A DNA stretch of 12,621 nt from Clostridia bacterium. Lineage in GTDB: Bacteria > Bacillota > Clostridia > Christensenellales > Aristaeellaceae. The notes beneath the pieces were generated by a model, which saw nothing but the letters and a program-made list of their open reading frames with translations, did no database searches and was not told the DNA's origin. Location: NCBI GenBank assembly GCA_017458865.1, contig JAFSZW010000539.1:1-12621 (forward strand), given 5' to 3'. Below, piece by piece: positions 6,405 to 12,621 of the stretch (the stretch's first letter is position 1; each line of letters opens with the position of its first letter). A program made the translations under genes and the position numbers.

Positions 6405-8081
6405 GTGGACGATCTGGCTTATTATGAGAATCTTGAAAAACTCGCAAATGCCATGACAGAGCATACTGGCGTTGATATAGATCAGGTCTATGCAATTCTC
6501 AGAAATCTGTGCGGTATCCTGAGAGTCTGCAAGGGTGTAACTGAGTTTTTCAGTTCCGAGGCGCAGGAGCGGGCCGGCAAGGGCGAAACCTTCGTCTGCT
6601 ATGACAGCGGGTCAGAGTCAGATATGTCCATATCTGACAGGACAACGATGCCAGGCGGAATATCCGCACGCTGTCAGGTCTATCACGAGGCCGGTATTGA
6701 GCCGTGGAATGAACAGGAAAAGAGCCGGATTACGACTGTTATGCACCTGGTGATCGGCTTTCTGAGCCGGAGCCGGCTCAATCATCTGGTTGAAAGACTG
6801 ACCATGCACGATGAGCAGGGATACAAGAACTTTCTCTGCTTCAAAAGCCGGATTGCGCAGATGGGCGGTGAAAAGCTCATACATCACGCGGCGATCCGCT
6901 TTAACCTCAAGCACTTTTCTGTGATCAATGAGGAAATCGGCCGGGAAGACAGCAATGTCGTCATGAGGCGATACATAGACAGTCTCGAGGAAGCCGGCGG
7001 CGAGGGCGCCATTGTCTGCCGCCTGGGCGGTGATAACTACGTGATGCTGTGCGATCAGGATTATCTTGGTGTTGTGATCGGACAGATGGAAGGTGCGCCA
7101 ATACCGTTCGGTGAGAATGAACGGATTACGGTTTCCGCGACAGCCGGCATTTTTCTGATCAATGAGGATTACGGGTACAACGGGCCTGAGGATATTATTG
7201 AACGGATCATGAGCGCGTATGGAGCGGCCAAGGCCGGTTCAAACGGCGATATCATCTTCTTCAATGACATGCTGCGCATTAACCGGGACAAGGCTGCACG
7301 CATCAAGAAGCTGTTCCCGATTGCGCTCAAGAATGAGGAGATCCAGGTTTACTACCAGCCGAAGATCAATGTGCAGAACAACATGCTCATTGGTGCTGAG
7401 GCACTCAGCCGCTGGCATCAGGATGACGGCATTGTGCTCCCGGATGACTTCATTCCCGTGCTTGAGCAGAGCATGGATATCTGCAGACTGGATTATTATG
7501 TCCTTGAACATGTCTGCCGTGATATCAACCGCTGGTTGAACGAAGGACGGCAGGTGGTCCGGATTTCTGTCAATATCAGCAGACGGCACATGATTGAGGA
7601 GGATATCCTCTATCATATTCTCGACATCATCGACATGTACGATGTGCCGCATGAGTACATTGAGATTGAGCTGACAGAGACCACGACGGATGTGGAATTC
7701 AAGAAGCTGAAAGACATCGTGACCGGACTGCAGGAGGAGGGAATCTTCGCTGCGGTCGACGACTTTGGCATGGGATATTCTTCTCTGAATCTGATCCGTG
7801 ATATTCCCTGGAACGTCATCAAGGTGGACAAGTGCTTTGTCCCGCTTGATACGGAGAAGGATGAAAGTGCGCGCAGCGTCATGTTCAAAAATATGGTGAA
7901 CATGCTCCATGAAATGGGACGTGAGTGCGTGACTGAGGGTGTTGAGACCAAAGAGCAGGTCAGGAAACTGAGATCACACGGCAGTGTTGTGGCACAGGGC
8001 TACTACTACGACAGGCCGCTGCCAACCTCTGAATTTGAGAAACGCATGGATATGCGGTATTACCCCGAGGATAATGACTGA
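6405..8081 (+). CDS. Cyclic-di-GMP phosphodiesterase: GAF-like region, degenerate GGDEF, intact EAL
   Basis: A 558-residue soluble protein predicted to hydrolyse cyclic-di-GMP to pGpG. The start is GTG at 6405, with AGGAAGG (6391-6397) 7 nt upstream. Residues 1 to about 130 have no membrane helix and end in a GAF-like helix (PWNEQEKSRITTVMHLVIGF, 100-119). Residues about 133-290 are a GGDEF domain whose signature is GGDNY (208-212) instead of GGDEF, with no RxxD inhibitory site, so cyclase activity is unlikely. The EAL domain (about 300-550) keeps the catalytic set: EAL (332-334), N390 in SVNIS, E422/E425 in ELTE, DDFG (452-455), K473 in IKVDK, E511 in EGVE and Q531 in AQGYY. Activity is therefore expected from EAL, with the GGDEF perhaps a GTP-binding regulator. 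It is monocistronic, with its own promoter and a hairpin 5 bp after the stop. Confidence 0.93.
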   Translation: MDDLAYYENLEKLANAMTEHTGVDIDQVYAILRNLCGILRVCKGVTEFFSSEAQERAGKGETFVCYDSGSESDMSISDRTTMPGGISARCQVYHEAGIEPWNEQEKSRITTVMHLVIGFLSRSRLNHLVERLTMHDEQGYKNFLCFKSRIAQMGGEKLIHHAAIRFNLKHFSVINEEIGREDSNVVMRRYIDSLEEAGGEGAIVCRLGGDNYVMLCDQDYLGVVIGQMEGAPIPFGENERITVSATAGIFLINEDYGYNGPEDIIERIMSAYGAAKAGSNGDIIFFNDMLRINRDKAARIKKLFPIALKNEEIQVYYQPKINVQNNMLIGAEALSRWHQDDGIVLPDDFIPVLEQSMDICRLDYYVLEHVCRDINRWLNEGRQVVRISVNISRRHMIEEDILYHILDIIDMYDVPHEYIEIELTETTTDVEFKKLKDIVTGLQEEGIFAAVDDFGMGYSSLNLIRDIPWNVIKVDKCFVPLDTEKDESARSVMFKNMVNMLHEMGRECVTEGVETKEQVRKLRSHGSVVAQGYYYDRPLPTSEFEKRMDMRYYPEDND

Positions 8082-8085
8082 ATCA

Positions 8086-8113
8086 AAGGACTCCAGCATT
8101 GACTGGAGTCCTT
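8086..8113 (+). terminator. Hairpin at the end of the EAL gene, possibly bidirectional
   Basis: A perfect 11 bp stem (AAGGACTCCAG / CTGGAGTCCTT) with the 6-base loop CATTGA, starting 5 bp after the EAL stop. The T run is weak on both strands (CTT then AAAATA on plus; CCTTTGATT on minus), so efficiency is uncertain. It lies between convergent genes and could serve both. Confidence 0.7.
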
Positions 8114-8125
8114 AAAATATACTAT

Positions 8126-8140
8126 CTGTCAGCCTGACAG
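8126..8140. repeat. Perfect 15 bp palindrome CTGTCAG-C-CTGACAG
   Basis: A 7+1+7 inverted repeat 12 bp beyond the EAL hairpin, in the 162 bp between two convergent genes. The 1-base centre makes it a poor RNA hairpin, so a protein-binding dyad or part of a larger terminator structure for the minus-strand gene is possible. No function can be assigned. Confidence 0.5.
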
Positions 8141-8243
8141 GGATTCTGCAACGCAGAGCCGGCGCCAGATAAACAATGAGCCTGGGCGGATGCCTTTGCC
8201 ATCGGGATGGATGCTTCATCCGGCGGCCTGTGCAATGCCTGCA

Positions 8244-9002
8244 TCAGTCATTGTGTGCCGGACGTGCAGCTTCCTCACCGACGATCGCGCCGGCAAGACG
8301 GTTAAGGGCATGCTCAACGGAGTCTCTGGCCTCAGGAGTCGGGGCGACGCCGGCGTTCCGGTAGTCGAACTGCTGGGTAAAAGCATAGAGATGCCCCTCG
8401 ATTTCCCGGAGCTTCCTGAGCGTGACATCCGAGAGAAACTGTTCAAATGTCTGCTGTTCGCGGCCGGAAAGGGTTTCCTCGGAAAGATCCAGAAGAAGCG
8501 CTGTATGCGGCAGGCAGACACCGCCGATCTGCTCGAACTTGGCCTTGAATTCCGGTTTGTCCAGCGAGAGACGGATGGTCGTGAAAGCATAGCGCCGCAT
8601 GGTCTTGTCAAGCTGGTCACAGATATCACAGGCGCCGATCCGTGCCCGGATTCTGGCAGGCCGCCCATCCTCATGGGATGCGTTTGAGAAGAAGGGCAGA
8701 CGCGAGGGCTTTTTACCATCGGCCTTCATTGTCTCTTCCAGTGACTTGATCATGTCCTGCAAGTGGGTATGCGTCATGAGTGCGAGCCCCAGGCGGTTTC
8801 GACGCTCATACATCTGAGTGTAATGCCTTTGGCAGAATCCTGTCTGATTGGTTCGGATCCGGCACTCGGGCTCCATATAGGCAGAGGACAGCAGACTGTC
8901 AATGTAGCCGTCTTCACAGTTGATCTGCAGTCGGCACATAGGACACTGGCACGGCTGGTTGAACGCGTCCAGAACAGGAATCGTATCCAATGTGTATTTC
9001 AT
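8244..9002 (-). CDS. DUF6062 family protein with two CxxC...CxxH modules
   Basis: A 252-residue protein resembling the DUF6062 family of Firmicutes, function unknown. The visible hallmark is a duplicated cysteine/histidine pattern. The first module is C20-x2-C23 (CPMC) with C57-x2-H60 (GFCQRH). The second is C125-x2-C128 (CDIC) with C163-x2-H166 (VCLPH). The internal spacings are nearly equal (33 and 34 residues). Each set could bind one zinc ion; this is inferred from the ligand pattern. There is no signal peptide or membrane segment. The ATG at 9002 has GGAGG 5 nt upstream. It follows the COG2509 flavoprotein gene by 48 bp with no terminator between them, so the two are probably one transcript. 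It converges with the EAL gene. Confidence 0.85.
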   Translation of the reverse strand: MKYTLDTIPVLDAFNQPCQCPMCRLQINCEDGYIDSLLSSAYMEPECRIRTNQTGFCQRHYTQMYERRNRLGLALMTHTHLQDMIKSLEETMKADGKKPSRLPFFSNASHEDGRPARIRARIGACDICDQLDKTMRRYAFTTIRLSLDKPEFKAKFEQIGGVCLPHTALLLDLSEETLSGREQQTFEQFLSDVTLRKLREIEGHLYAFTQQFDYRNAGVAPTPEARDSVEHALNRLAGAIVGEEAARPAHND

Positions 9003-9050
9003 AATTGCCTCCGGGAAAGTCGTCAGGTAAGAATTTGCGGGACACTTGAA

Positions 9051-10661
9051 TTATGGCATGGACTTGGCGATGATCTGCTCAGCACACCGGATGCCGTCAA
9101 CAGCGGCAGAGGTAATGCCGCCTGCGTATCCGGCGCCTTCGCCGCAGGGGTAAAGCCCTTTTGCATCCAGACTCTCAAACAGCTCACCTCTGGGCATGCG
9201 GACAGGGCAGGACGAACGAGTTTCCGGTGCAGTGAGGACAGCGTCCGGATGATCGAAACCGGAAAGACGTCTGGCAAGGAGCGGAATGGCCTCTTTGAGG
9301 GCGTCTGTGAAGAGCGGGGGGAAGAGCTCGCATAGATCCCCAAATGCAACACCAGGACGATAGCTCGGCCTGACGCTTCGCACGCCGCTACTGGGGACGC
9401 CCCGGAGAAAATCGCCTGTCAGCTGAGCTGGTGCGCAGCCGTTCCTGCCACCGAGGATAAAGGCTTTCTGTTCAATGGCGCGCTGCCAGTACATACCGGC
9501 GAGCGGATGACTGTCAGGAAAATCTTCCGGCTGGATGCCGACAAGCAGTGCACTGTTGGCGTTCCGGTCATTCCGTGCGTACCGGCTCATGCCATTGGTT
9601 ACAATGGAATCCGGTTCACTGGCGGCGGCGACAACAGTTCCGCCAGGACACATGCAGAATGTATAGACACTGCGTCCACCGGGCAGGTGTACGGCCAGCT
9701 TATAGTCGGCAGCGCCGAGTATGGATGGCGCGTGCGGCCCATATTGTGCCATATTGATGAGCGACTGGGGATGTTCAATCCGGACACCCATGGAAAACGG
9801 CTTTGGTACGAGAGTGAAGTGATCCTGATACAGTGACTCAAACGTGTCCCGGGCACTGTGCCCGATTGCCAGGATGACAAAAGATGCCTCCAGCGTGGCA
9901 GGGATACCGCCATGTTCATAGGTGAGGCCGCAGATCTGTCCATCCTGCCTGTGCAGCGCGGTAACCCTTGATTCAAACCGGATCTCTCCGCCAAGCTTTG
10001 TGATATGCTCCCGGATCCCGATGATGCAGTCTGCCAGCCTGTCTGTTCCGATATGCGGTTTGGCATCATAGATGATTTCATCCGGTGCACCAAACCGGAC
10101 AAATGTACGCAGCACGGTCATGGCATGCGGGTCTTTTATGCCGCTGTTGAGCTTGCCGTCTGAAAACGTGCCGGCACCGCCTTCGCCAAACTGCACATTG
10201 GAGACGGGCGAAAATGCCGATGCGCCCTCAGTAAAATAGGCCTCAACATCACGCGTTCGCTGTCTTGCATCCCGTCCGCGCTCAAGCACAATGGGACAAA
10301 GCCCGGCCTCGGCAAGCCACAGTGCGGCAAAGATGCCGGCAGGCCCAAATCCGATGACCACAGGCCGCGGCTGGATGCAGCCGACTTTCGGAATAACAGG
10401 ATCCTGCCACGGCTCTGCATGGCTGACCTCGTTCTGAGGGAATGCACTGAGACAGCGCGCTTCATCTGATGCCTGTGAGAGCTTAACATCGAGCGAAATG
10501 GCGTACATGATCTCATTTTTCCGCCGTGCATCTATGCTCTTTCTGGACACGGAAAGAGACGTTATCTGCTTTGGGCTGATCCGCAGTTTTCTGGCGGCTG
10601 CCGCGCGAAGGTCAGATTCTGTATATTTGAGCGGGATCTTAAGACTGTGAAGACGAATCAT
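9051..10661 (-). CDS. FAD-dependent dehydrogenase, COG2509 type
   Basis: A 536-residue flavoprotein of the conserved but uncharacterised COG2509 group. Residues 1 to about 95 form a separate N-terminal region (basic start, ISPKQITSLSVSRKSIDAR at 28-46) seen in this group. A Rossmann FAD-binding motif VVIGFGPAGIFAALWLAEAG spans 101-120, with the ribose-binding acid at E127 (LERG). NVQFGEGGAGTFSDGKLN (155-172) is a strong family signature, ILAIGHSARDTF (263-274) the second nucleotide contact, and YPCGEGAGYAGGITSAAVDG (504-523) the C-terminal FAD site. No export signal is seen. The ATG at 10661 has GAGGAG 6 nt upstream. DUF6062 follows by 48 bp; an HI0933-type flavoprotein gene precedes it by 235 bp. 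Substrate and electron partner are unknown. Confidence 0.9.
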   Translation of the reverse strand: MIRLHSLKIPLKYTESDLRAAAARKLRISPKQITSLSVSRKSIDARRKNEIMYAISLDVKLSQASDEARCLSAFPQNEVSHAEPWQDPVIPKVGCIQPRPVVIGFGPAGIFAALWLAEAGLCPIVLERGRDARQRTRDVEAYFTEGASAFSPVSNVQFGEGGAGTFSDGKLNSGIKDPHAMTVLRTFVRFGAPDEIIYDAKPHIGTDRLADCIIGIREHITKLGGEIRFESRVTALHRQDGQICGLTYEHGGIPATLEASFVILAIGHSARDTFESLYQDHFTLVPKPFSMGVRIEHPQSLINMAQYGPHAPSILGAADYKLAVHLPGGRSVYTFCMCPGGTVVAAASEPDSIVTNGMSRYARNDRNANSALLVGIQPEDFPDSHPLAGMYWQRAIEQKAFILGGRNGCAPAQLTGDFLRGVPSSGVRSVRPSYRPGVAFGDLCELFPPLFTDALKEAIPLLARRLSGFDHPDAVLTAPETRSSCPVRMPRGELFESLDAKGLYPCGEGAGYAGGITSAAVDGIRCAEQIIAKSMP

Positions 10662-10896
10662 GAGAAACTCCTCAATTGGTAAGGATTAATGCAGGCAGAT
10701 ATTCGTTCATCTGAACCCGTGCGTTGCCTCAGAGCAGAATGAATGGCAAGTGCATCCACGATATGGAGCAAATCCAAGAATCGGATCCAACCTGCCCTTG
10801 TCATTTGGCGATTCGTTGGGATTCCTTTCCTGGATGGAGATGCCGGAACCTGCCTGAACGCCAGGAACCTCTTCCTGAGCAGGGATGCCGGCTCTG
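10662..10896. other. Spacer between two flavoprotein genes
   Basis: These 235 bp carry no convincing gene, no terminator with a T run and no clear promoter. A small hairpin CAGGAA-CCTC-TTCCTG lies at 10862-10877. The 20 bp segments 10827-10846 and 10872-10891 share TTCCTG...GATGCCGG but match only about 15 of 20 bases. Read-through from the HI0933 gene or an unrecognised promoter could serve the downstream pair. Confidence 0.5.
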
Positions 10897-12126
10897 TCAG
10901 GGCATGCATCGGATGGCATCTGCTGCGATGAGCGCAGTGGCAAATGCGAAATGCAGATTATAGCCGCCGCAGGGACCGTCGCAGTCGATGATCTCACCGG
11001 CTACATGCAGTCCGGGAAGAACTTCCATTGTTTCCGGACTGATGCATTCCCGGCTCAGGCCGCCCCTTGTCACCTGAGCATTTTCAAAACCGGTTGTGCC
11101 GGTAATCTCAAGCGGGAAAGACTGAATGGTTCTGCTGAGCCGGTTGATCTCGGAGGGCTTGAGACTCTCAATGGGGACGCCGGGTTTAAGACCTGCTTCC
11201 TTGATTATGGCGAGAGTGAGCATGCGCTGGAACACACCGGTAAAAGAATTCTGAAGGGTTGTAGAACCAGGTAAGGTGCGAAGACGTTGCTTTAACCAAT
11301 CCAGAATGGATGCAGTGCCAAGTTCCGGCAGAAAGTGAATGAATATGAGGACCTGCCGGTTGTTTGCCAGTGCGGATGATACATACCTTGAAAGCTGAAA
11401 GACACAGATGCCGCTGATTCCGTAATCGGTAAACAGCAGCTCACCGGTTTCTACCCGCCGGGGTTCATCCGATATGCAAAGCGTCAGTTCTGCCTGGGTG
11501 CGAATCCCCTTTAAGGAAGGCAGGACAGGGTGACTGCATTTCAGCTGGACAAGGGCAGGCGAAAGTGGTGTCACCGGAAGATTGAGCATGCGGAGCAGCA
11601 CATAGCCGGACCCATCTGTTCCGGTTTTCGGTGCGGCAGAGCCCCCGGCGGCAATCAGCAGACGGCGGCATGTGAAAGTGGCCTGCTGATCCGTCCTTAC
11701 GGTCCAGAACTCGTCAGGGCCATTTATCAGCCTGGTAATGGACGTTTCGGTCAGAATGGTGATATTGGGCGCCGCTTCCACGACACCGCGAAGCGTATCC
11801 AGAACGGAGGAGGCTGCCATGGTTCTGGGATAGATGCGACCATCCTCTGTGGTGGTCATAAGGCCGATAGATTCAAAGAATGCAAGGACATCCGCAGGCG
11901 GCATGATCCTGTAGAGATTGTGGACAAATGGTGCAGCCTCGTAGTACAGATCAGGTGACATATTCTCATTGGACAGATTGCATCTGCCGTTGCCGGTGAC
12001 AAGCAGTTTCTTTCCAACGCGGGGATTGCGGTCTACAAGGAGCACATGGACAGGTGAATTGGCCAGTCTGGCGGCTGCAGTCAGGCCGGCAGCACCTGCA
12101 CCGACAATAATAAGATCATAGACCAT
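10897..12126 (-). CDS. NAD(P)/FAD-dependent oxidoreductase, HI0933/BaiN family
   Basis: A 409-residue flavoprotein of the HI0933 (COG2081) family. One clostridial member, BaiN, was linked to bile-acid ring reduction, but most members, probably including this one, have no known substrate. Motifs: FAD-binding GAGAAG (9-14), acid D32 at the end of the second strand, the family signature KLLVTGNGRCNLSN (40-53), RIYPRTMAA (97-105), LLIAAGGSAAPKTGTDGSGY (156-175), LLFTDYGISG (230-239) and the C-terminal VAGEIIDCDGPCGGYNLHFA (375-394). Length is normal. The open frame extends to 12333, but AAGGA at 12136-12140, 9 nt before the ATG at 12126, and the Rossmann motif right after that ATG fix the start. 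A good promoter lies just upstream at 12151-12179. It is divergent from the NUDIX gene. Confidence 0.92.
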   Translation of the reverse strand: MVYDLIIVGAGAAGLTAAARLANSPVHVLLVDRNPRVGKKLLVTGNGRCNLSNENMSPDLYYEAAPFVHNLYRIMPPADVLAFFESIGLMTTTEDGRIYPRTMAASSVLDTLRGVVEAAPNITILTETSITRLINGPDEFWTVRTDQQATFTCRRLLIAAGGSAAPKTGTDGSGYVLLRMLNLPVTPLSPALVQLKCSHPVLPSLKGIRTQAELTLCISDEPRRVETGELLFTDYGISGICVFQLSRYVSSALANNRQVLIFIHFLPELGTASILDWLKQRLRTLPGSTTLQNSFTGVFQRMLTLAIIKEAGLKPGVPIESLKPSEINRLSRTIQSFPLEITGTTGFENAQVTRGGLSRECISPETMEVLPGLHVAGEIIDCDGPCGGYNLHFAFATALIAADAIRCMP

Positions 12127-12135
12127 GAGTTGTCT

Positions 12136-12140
12136 TCCTT
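12136..12140 (-). promoter_or_regulatory. Ribosome binding site of the HI0933-type gene
   Basis: AAGGA on the reverse strand, 9 nt before the ATG at 12126. Together with the promoter ending at 12151 it rules out the longer frame that begins at 12333. Confidence 0.75.
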
Positions 12141-12150
12141 TCAGGGAGAG

Positions 12151-12179
12151 AATATAATGTGTTTGCACCGCTGGTGTAA
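12151..12179 (-). promoter_or_regulatory. Promoter of the HI0933-type gene
   Basis: On the reverse strand, -35 TTACAC (12174-12179), a 17 bp spacer and -10 TATATT (12151-12156). The transcript would begin near 12144, just before the ribosome site, giving a short leader. Confidence 0.7.
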
Positions 12180-12219
12180 TCCGCCCAAAGGCATCACATG
12201 ATGAAGTGTCTGTTACGCG

Positions 12220-12243
12220 GGCAAACGGCTGCCTCCGTTTGCC
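12220..12243. repeat. Perfect 9 bp inverted repeat in the divergent upstream region
   Basis: Arms GGCAAACGG (12220-12228) and CCGTTTGCC (12235-12243) surround a 6-base centre CTGCCT. No T run follows on either strand, so it is not an ordinary terminator. It lies about 40 bp upstream of the HI0933 promoter and about 75 bp before the NUDIX start. It could be an operator or a leader hairpin of the NUDIX mRNA. Confidence 0.6.
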
Positions 12244-12317
12244 TGACGGGACAAGGAATTCACACATCCGGCAGTGCATTGTCGGATAATTATGAGAAGA
12301 AACGGCAGGAATCTGAC

Positions 12318-12621
12318 ATGCTTGAAACAACACTGTGCTATCTGACCTGCGATGACAGAACCCTGATGCTCCACCGCGTTAAAAAGGCGCATGATGTCAA
12401 TGAAGGCAAGTGGATAGGCATAGGGGGAAAGATTGAGGCAGGCGAAACGCTGGAGGAATGCATGCTGCGGGAGTTTCGGGAGGAGACGGCGCTTGAACTT
12501 ACTCAGTGGCAGTATCGGGGTATTGTGAATTTTACCTCGGAGGACTGGCAGGAGCGCATGCATCTGTTCACCGCAACGGCATTCGATGGTACGCTTACCG
12601 GGACGTGCGATGAGGGCGATC
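12318..12621 (+). CDS. NUDIX hydrolase, MutT/8-oxo-dGTP diphosphatase-like (partial, 3' end outside window)
   Basis: The reading frame opens at ATG 12318 and runs to the window edge, giving 101 codons without a stop; about a third of the protein is probably missing. AGGA at 12307-12310 lies 7 nt upstream. The N-terminus TTLCYLTCDDRTLMLHRVKK (4-23) and KWIGIGGKIE (31-40) are like Firmicutes MutT-type 8-oxo-dGTP diphosphatases. The Nudix box occupies 37-59 as G-x5-E-x7-REF-x-EE-x-A-L: all acidic metal ligands (E52, E55, E56) are present, but the usual Gly near its end is Ala58. A role in cleaning oxidised nucleotides is the likely family function; other nucleotide substrates are possible. It is divergent from the HI0933-type gene. 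I could not find a convincing promoter. Confidence 0.88.
   Translation, partial: MLETTLCYLTCDDRTLMLHRVKKAHDVNEGKWIGIGGKIEAGETLEECMLREFREETALELTQWQYRGIVNFTSEDWQERMHLFTATAFDGTLTGTCDEGD

Noticed and set aside
6267..6495. Two small minus-strand frames across the EAL promoter
   Set aside because: They are antisense to the promoter and the first codons of the EAL gene and lack ribosome sites.
7239..7910. Minus-strand open frame of 223 codons opposite the EAL domain
   Set aside because: The plus strand encodes the intact EAL catalytic motifs here; the reverse frame looks like an antisense shadow.
10827..10891. Imperfect direct repeat TTCCTG...GATGCCGG (two 20 bp copies 45 bp apart)
   Set aside because: Only about 15 of 20 bases match and there are just two copies; this can arise by chance in a GC-rich spacer.
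10658..10909. Small minus-strand open frame (83 codons) between the two flavoprotein genes
   Set aside because: There is no ribosome site, it overlaps the end of the upstream gene and the start of the downstream one, and it shows no domain-like composition.
12127..12333. 69-codon N-terminal extension of the HI0933-type protein
   Set aside because: The Rossmann motif normally begins within the first 10 residues, a ribosome site supports 12126, and a promoter lies inside the proposed extension.

Overview
This is a moderately GC-rich bacterial chromosome segment, most likely from the Bacillota (Firmicutes), probably class Clostridia. The evidence is strong GGAGG-type ribosome binding sites, consensus SigA-type promoters, a tRNA-Leu without an encoded CCA, and a gene set typical of low-complexity anaerobic Firmicutes genomes (DUF6062, DUF4127, M18 aminopeptidase, HI0933- and COG2509-type flavoproteins). 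I see no phage, transposon, CRISPR or plasmid genes, so it reads as core chromosome rather than an island.

Left part (1-4200, minus strand): a tightly spaced run of four genes read right to left. They are aroD (type I 3-dehydroquinate dehydratase), an M18 aminopeptidase (6 bp gap), miaA (tRNA dimethylallyltransferase, 16 bp gap), and, after a 67 bp gap with two overlapping hairpins, a membrane protein running off the left edge. That last gene joins a six-helix FUSC/aromatic-acid-exporter-like domain to a Cof/HAD-like cytoplasmic domain whose catalytic aspartates appear to be missing. It is the most unusual protein of the window.

Centre (4201-8113, plus strand): a tRNA-Leu(UAA) gene with a near-perfect promoter and its own terminator, then a gene-free stretch of about 340 bp. 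After that come a DUF4127 protein of unknown function and, behind its own extended -10 promoter, a soluble cyclic-di-GMP phosphodiesterase (GAF-like region, degenerate GGDEF, intact EAL). The EAL gene ends at a perfect 11 bp hairpin and meets the next minus-strand gene head-on.

Right part (8244-12126, minus strand): three genes read right to left. They are an HI0933/BaiN-type flavoprotein, a COG2509-type FAD-dependent dehydrogenase 235 bp downstream, and a DUF6062 protein with two CxxC...CxxH modules 48 bp further on. The HI0933 gene has a clear promoter. Divergent from it, a NUDIX (MutT-like) hydrolase begins at 12318 and runs off the right edge; a 9 bp perfect dyad lies in the shared upstream region.

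The window mixes housekeeping (aromatic amino-acid precursor synthesis, tRNA modification, peptide turnover, nucleotide-pool cleaning), one second-messenger enzyme, and several conserved families with no assigned job (DUF4127, DUF6062, COG2509, the FUSC-HAD fusion). No single dedicated new system is obvious. The best leads are the pseudo-HAD membrane fusion, the duplicated metal-site DUF6062 protein beside two orphan flavoproteins, and the possible leader switch upstream of the membrane gene.
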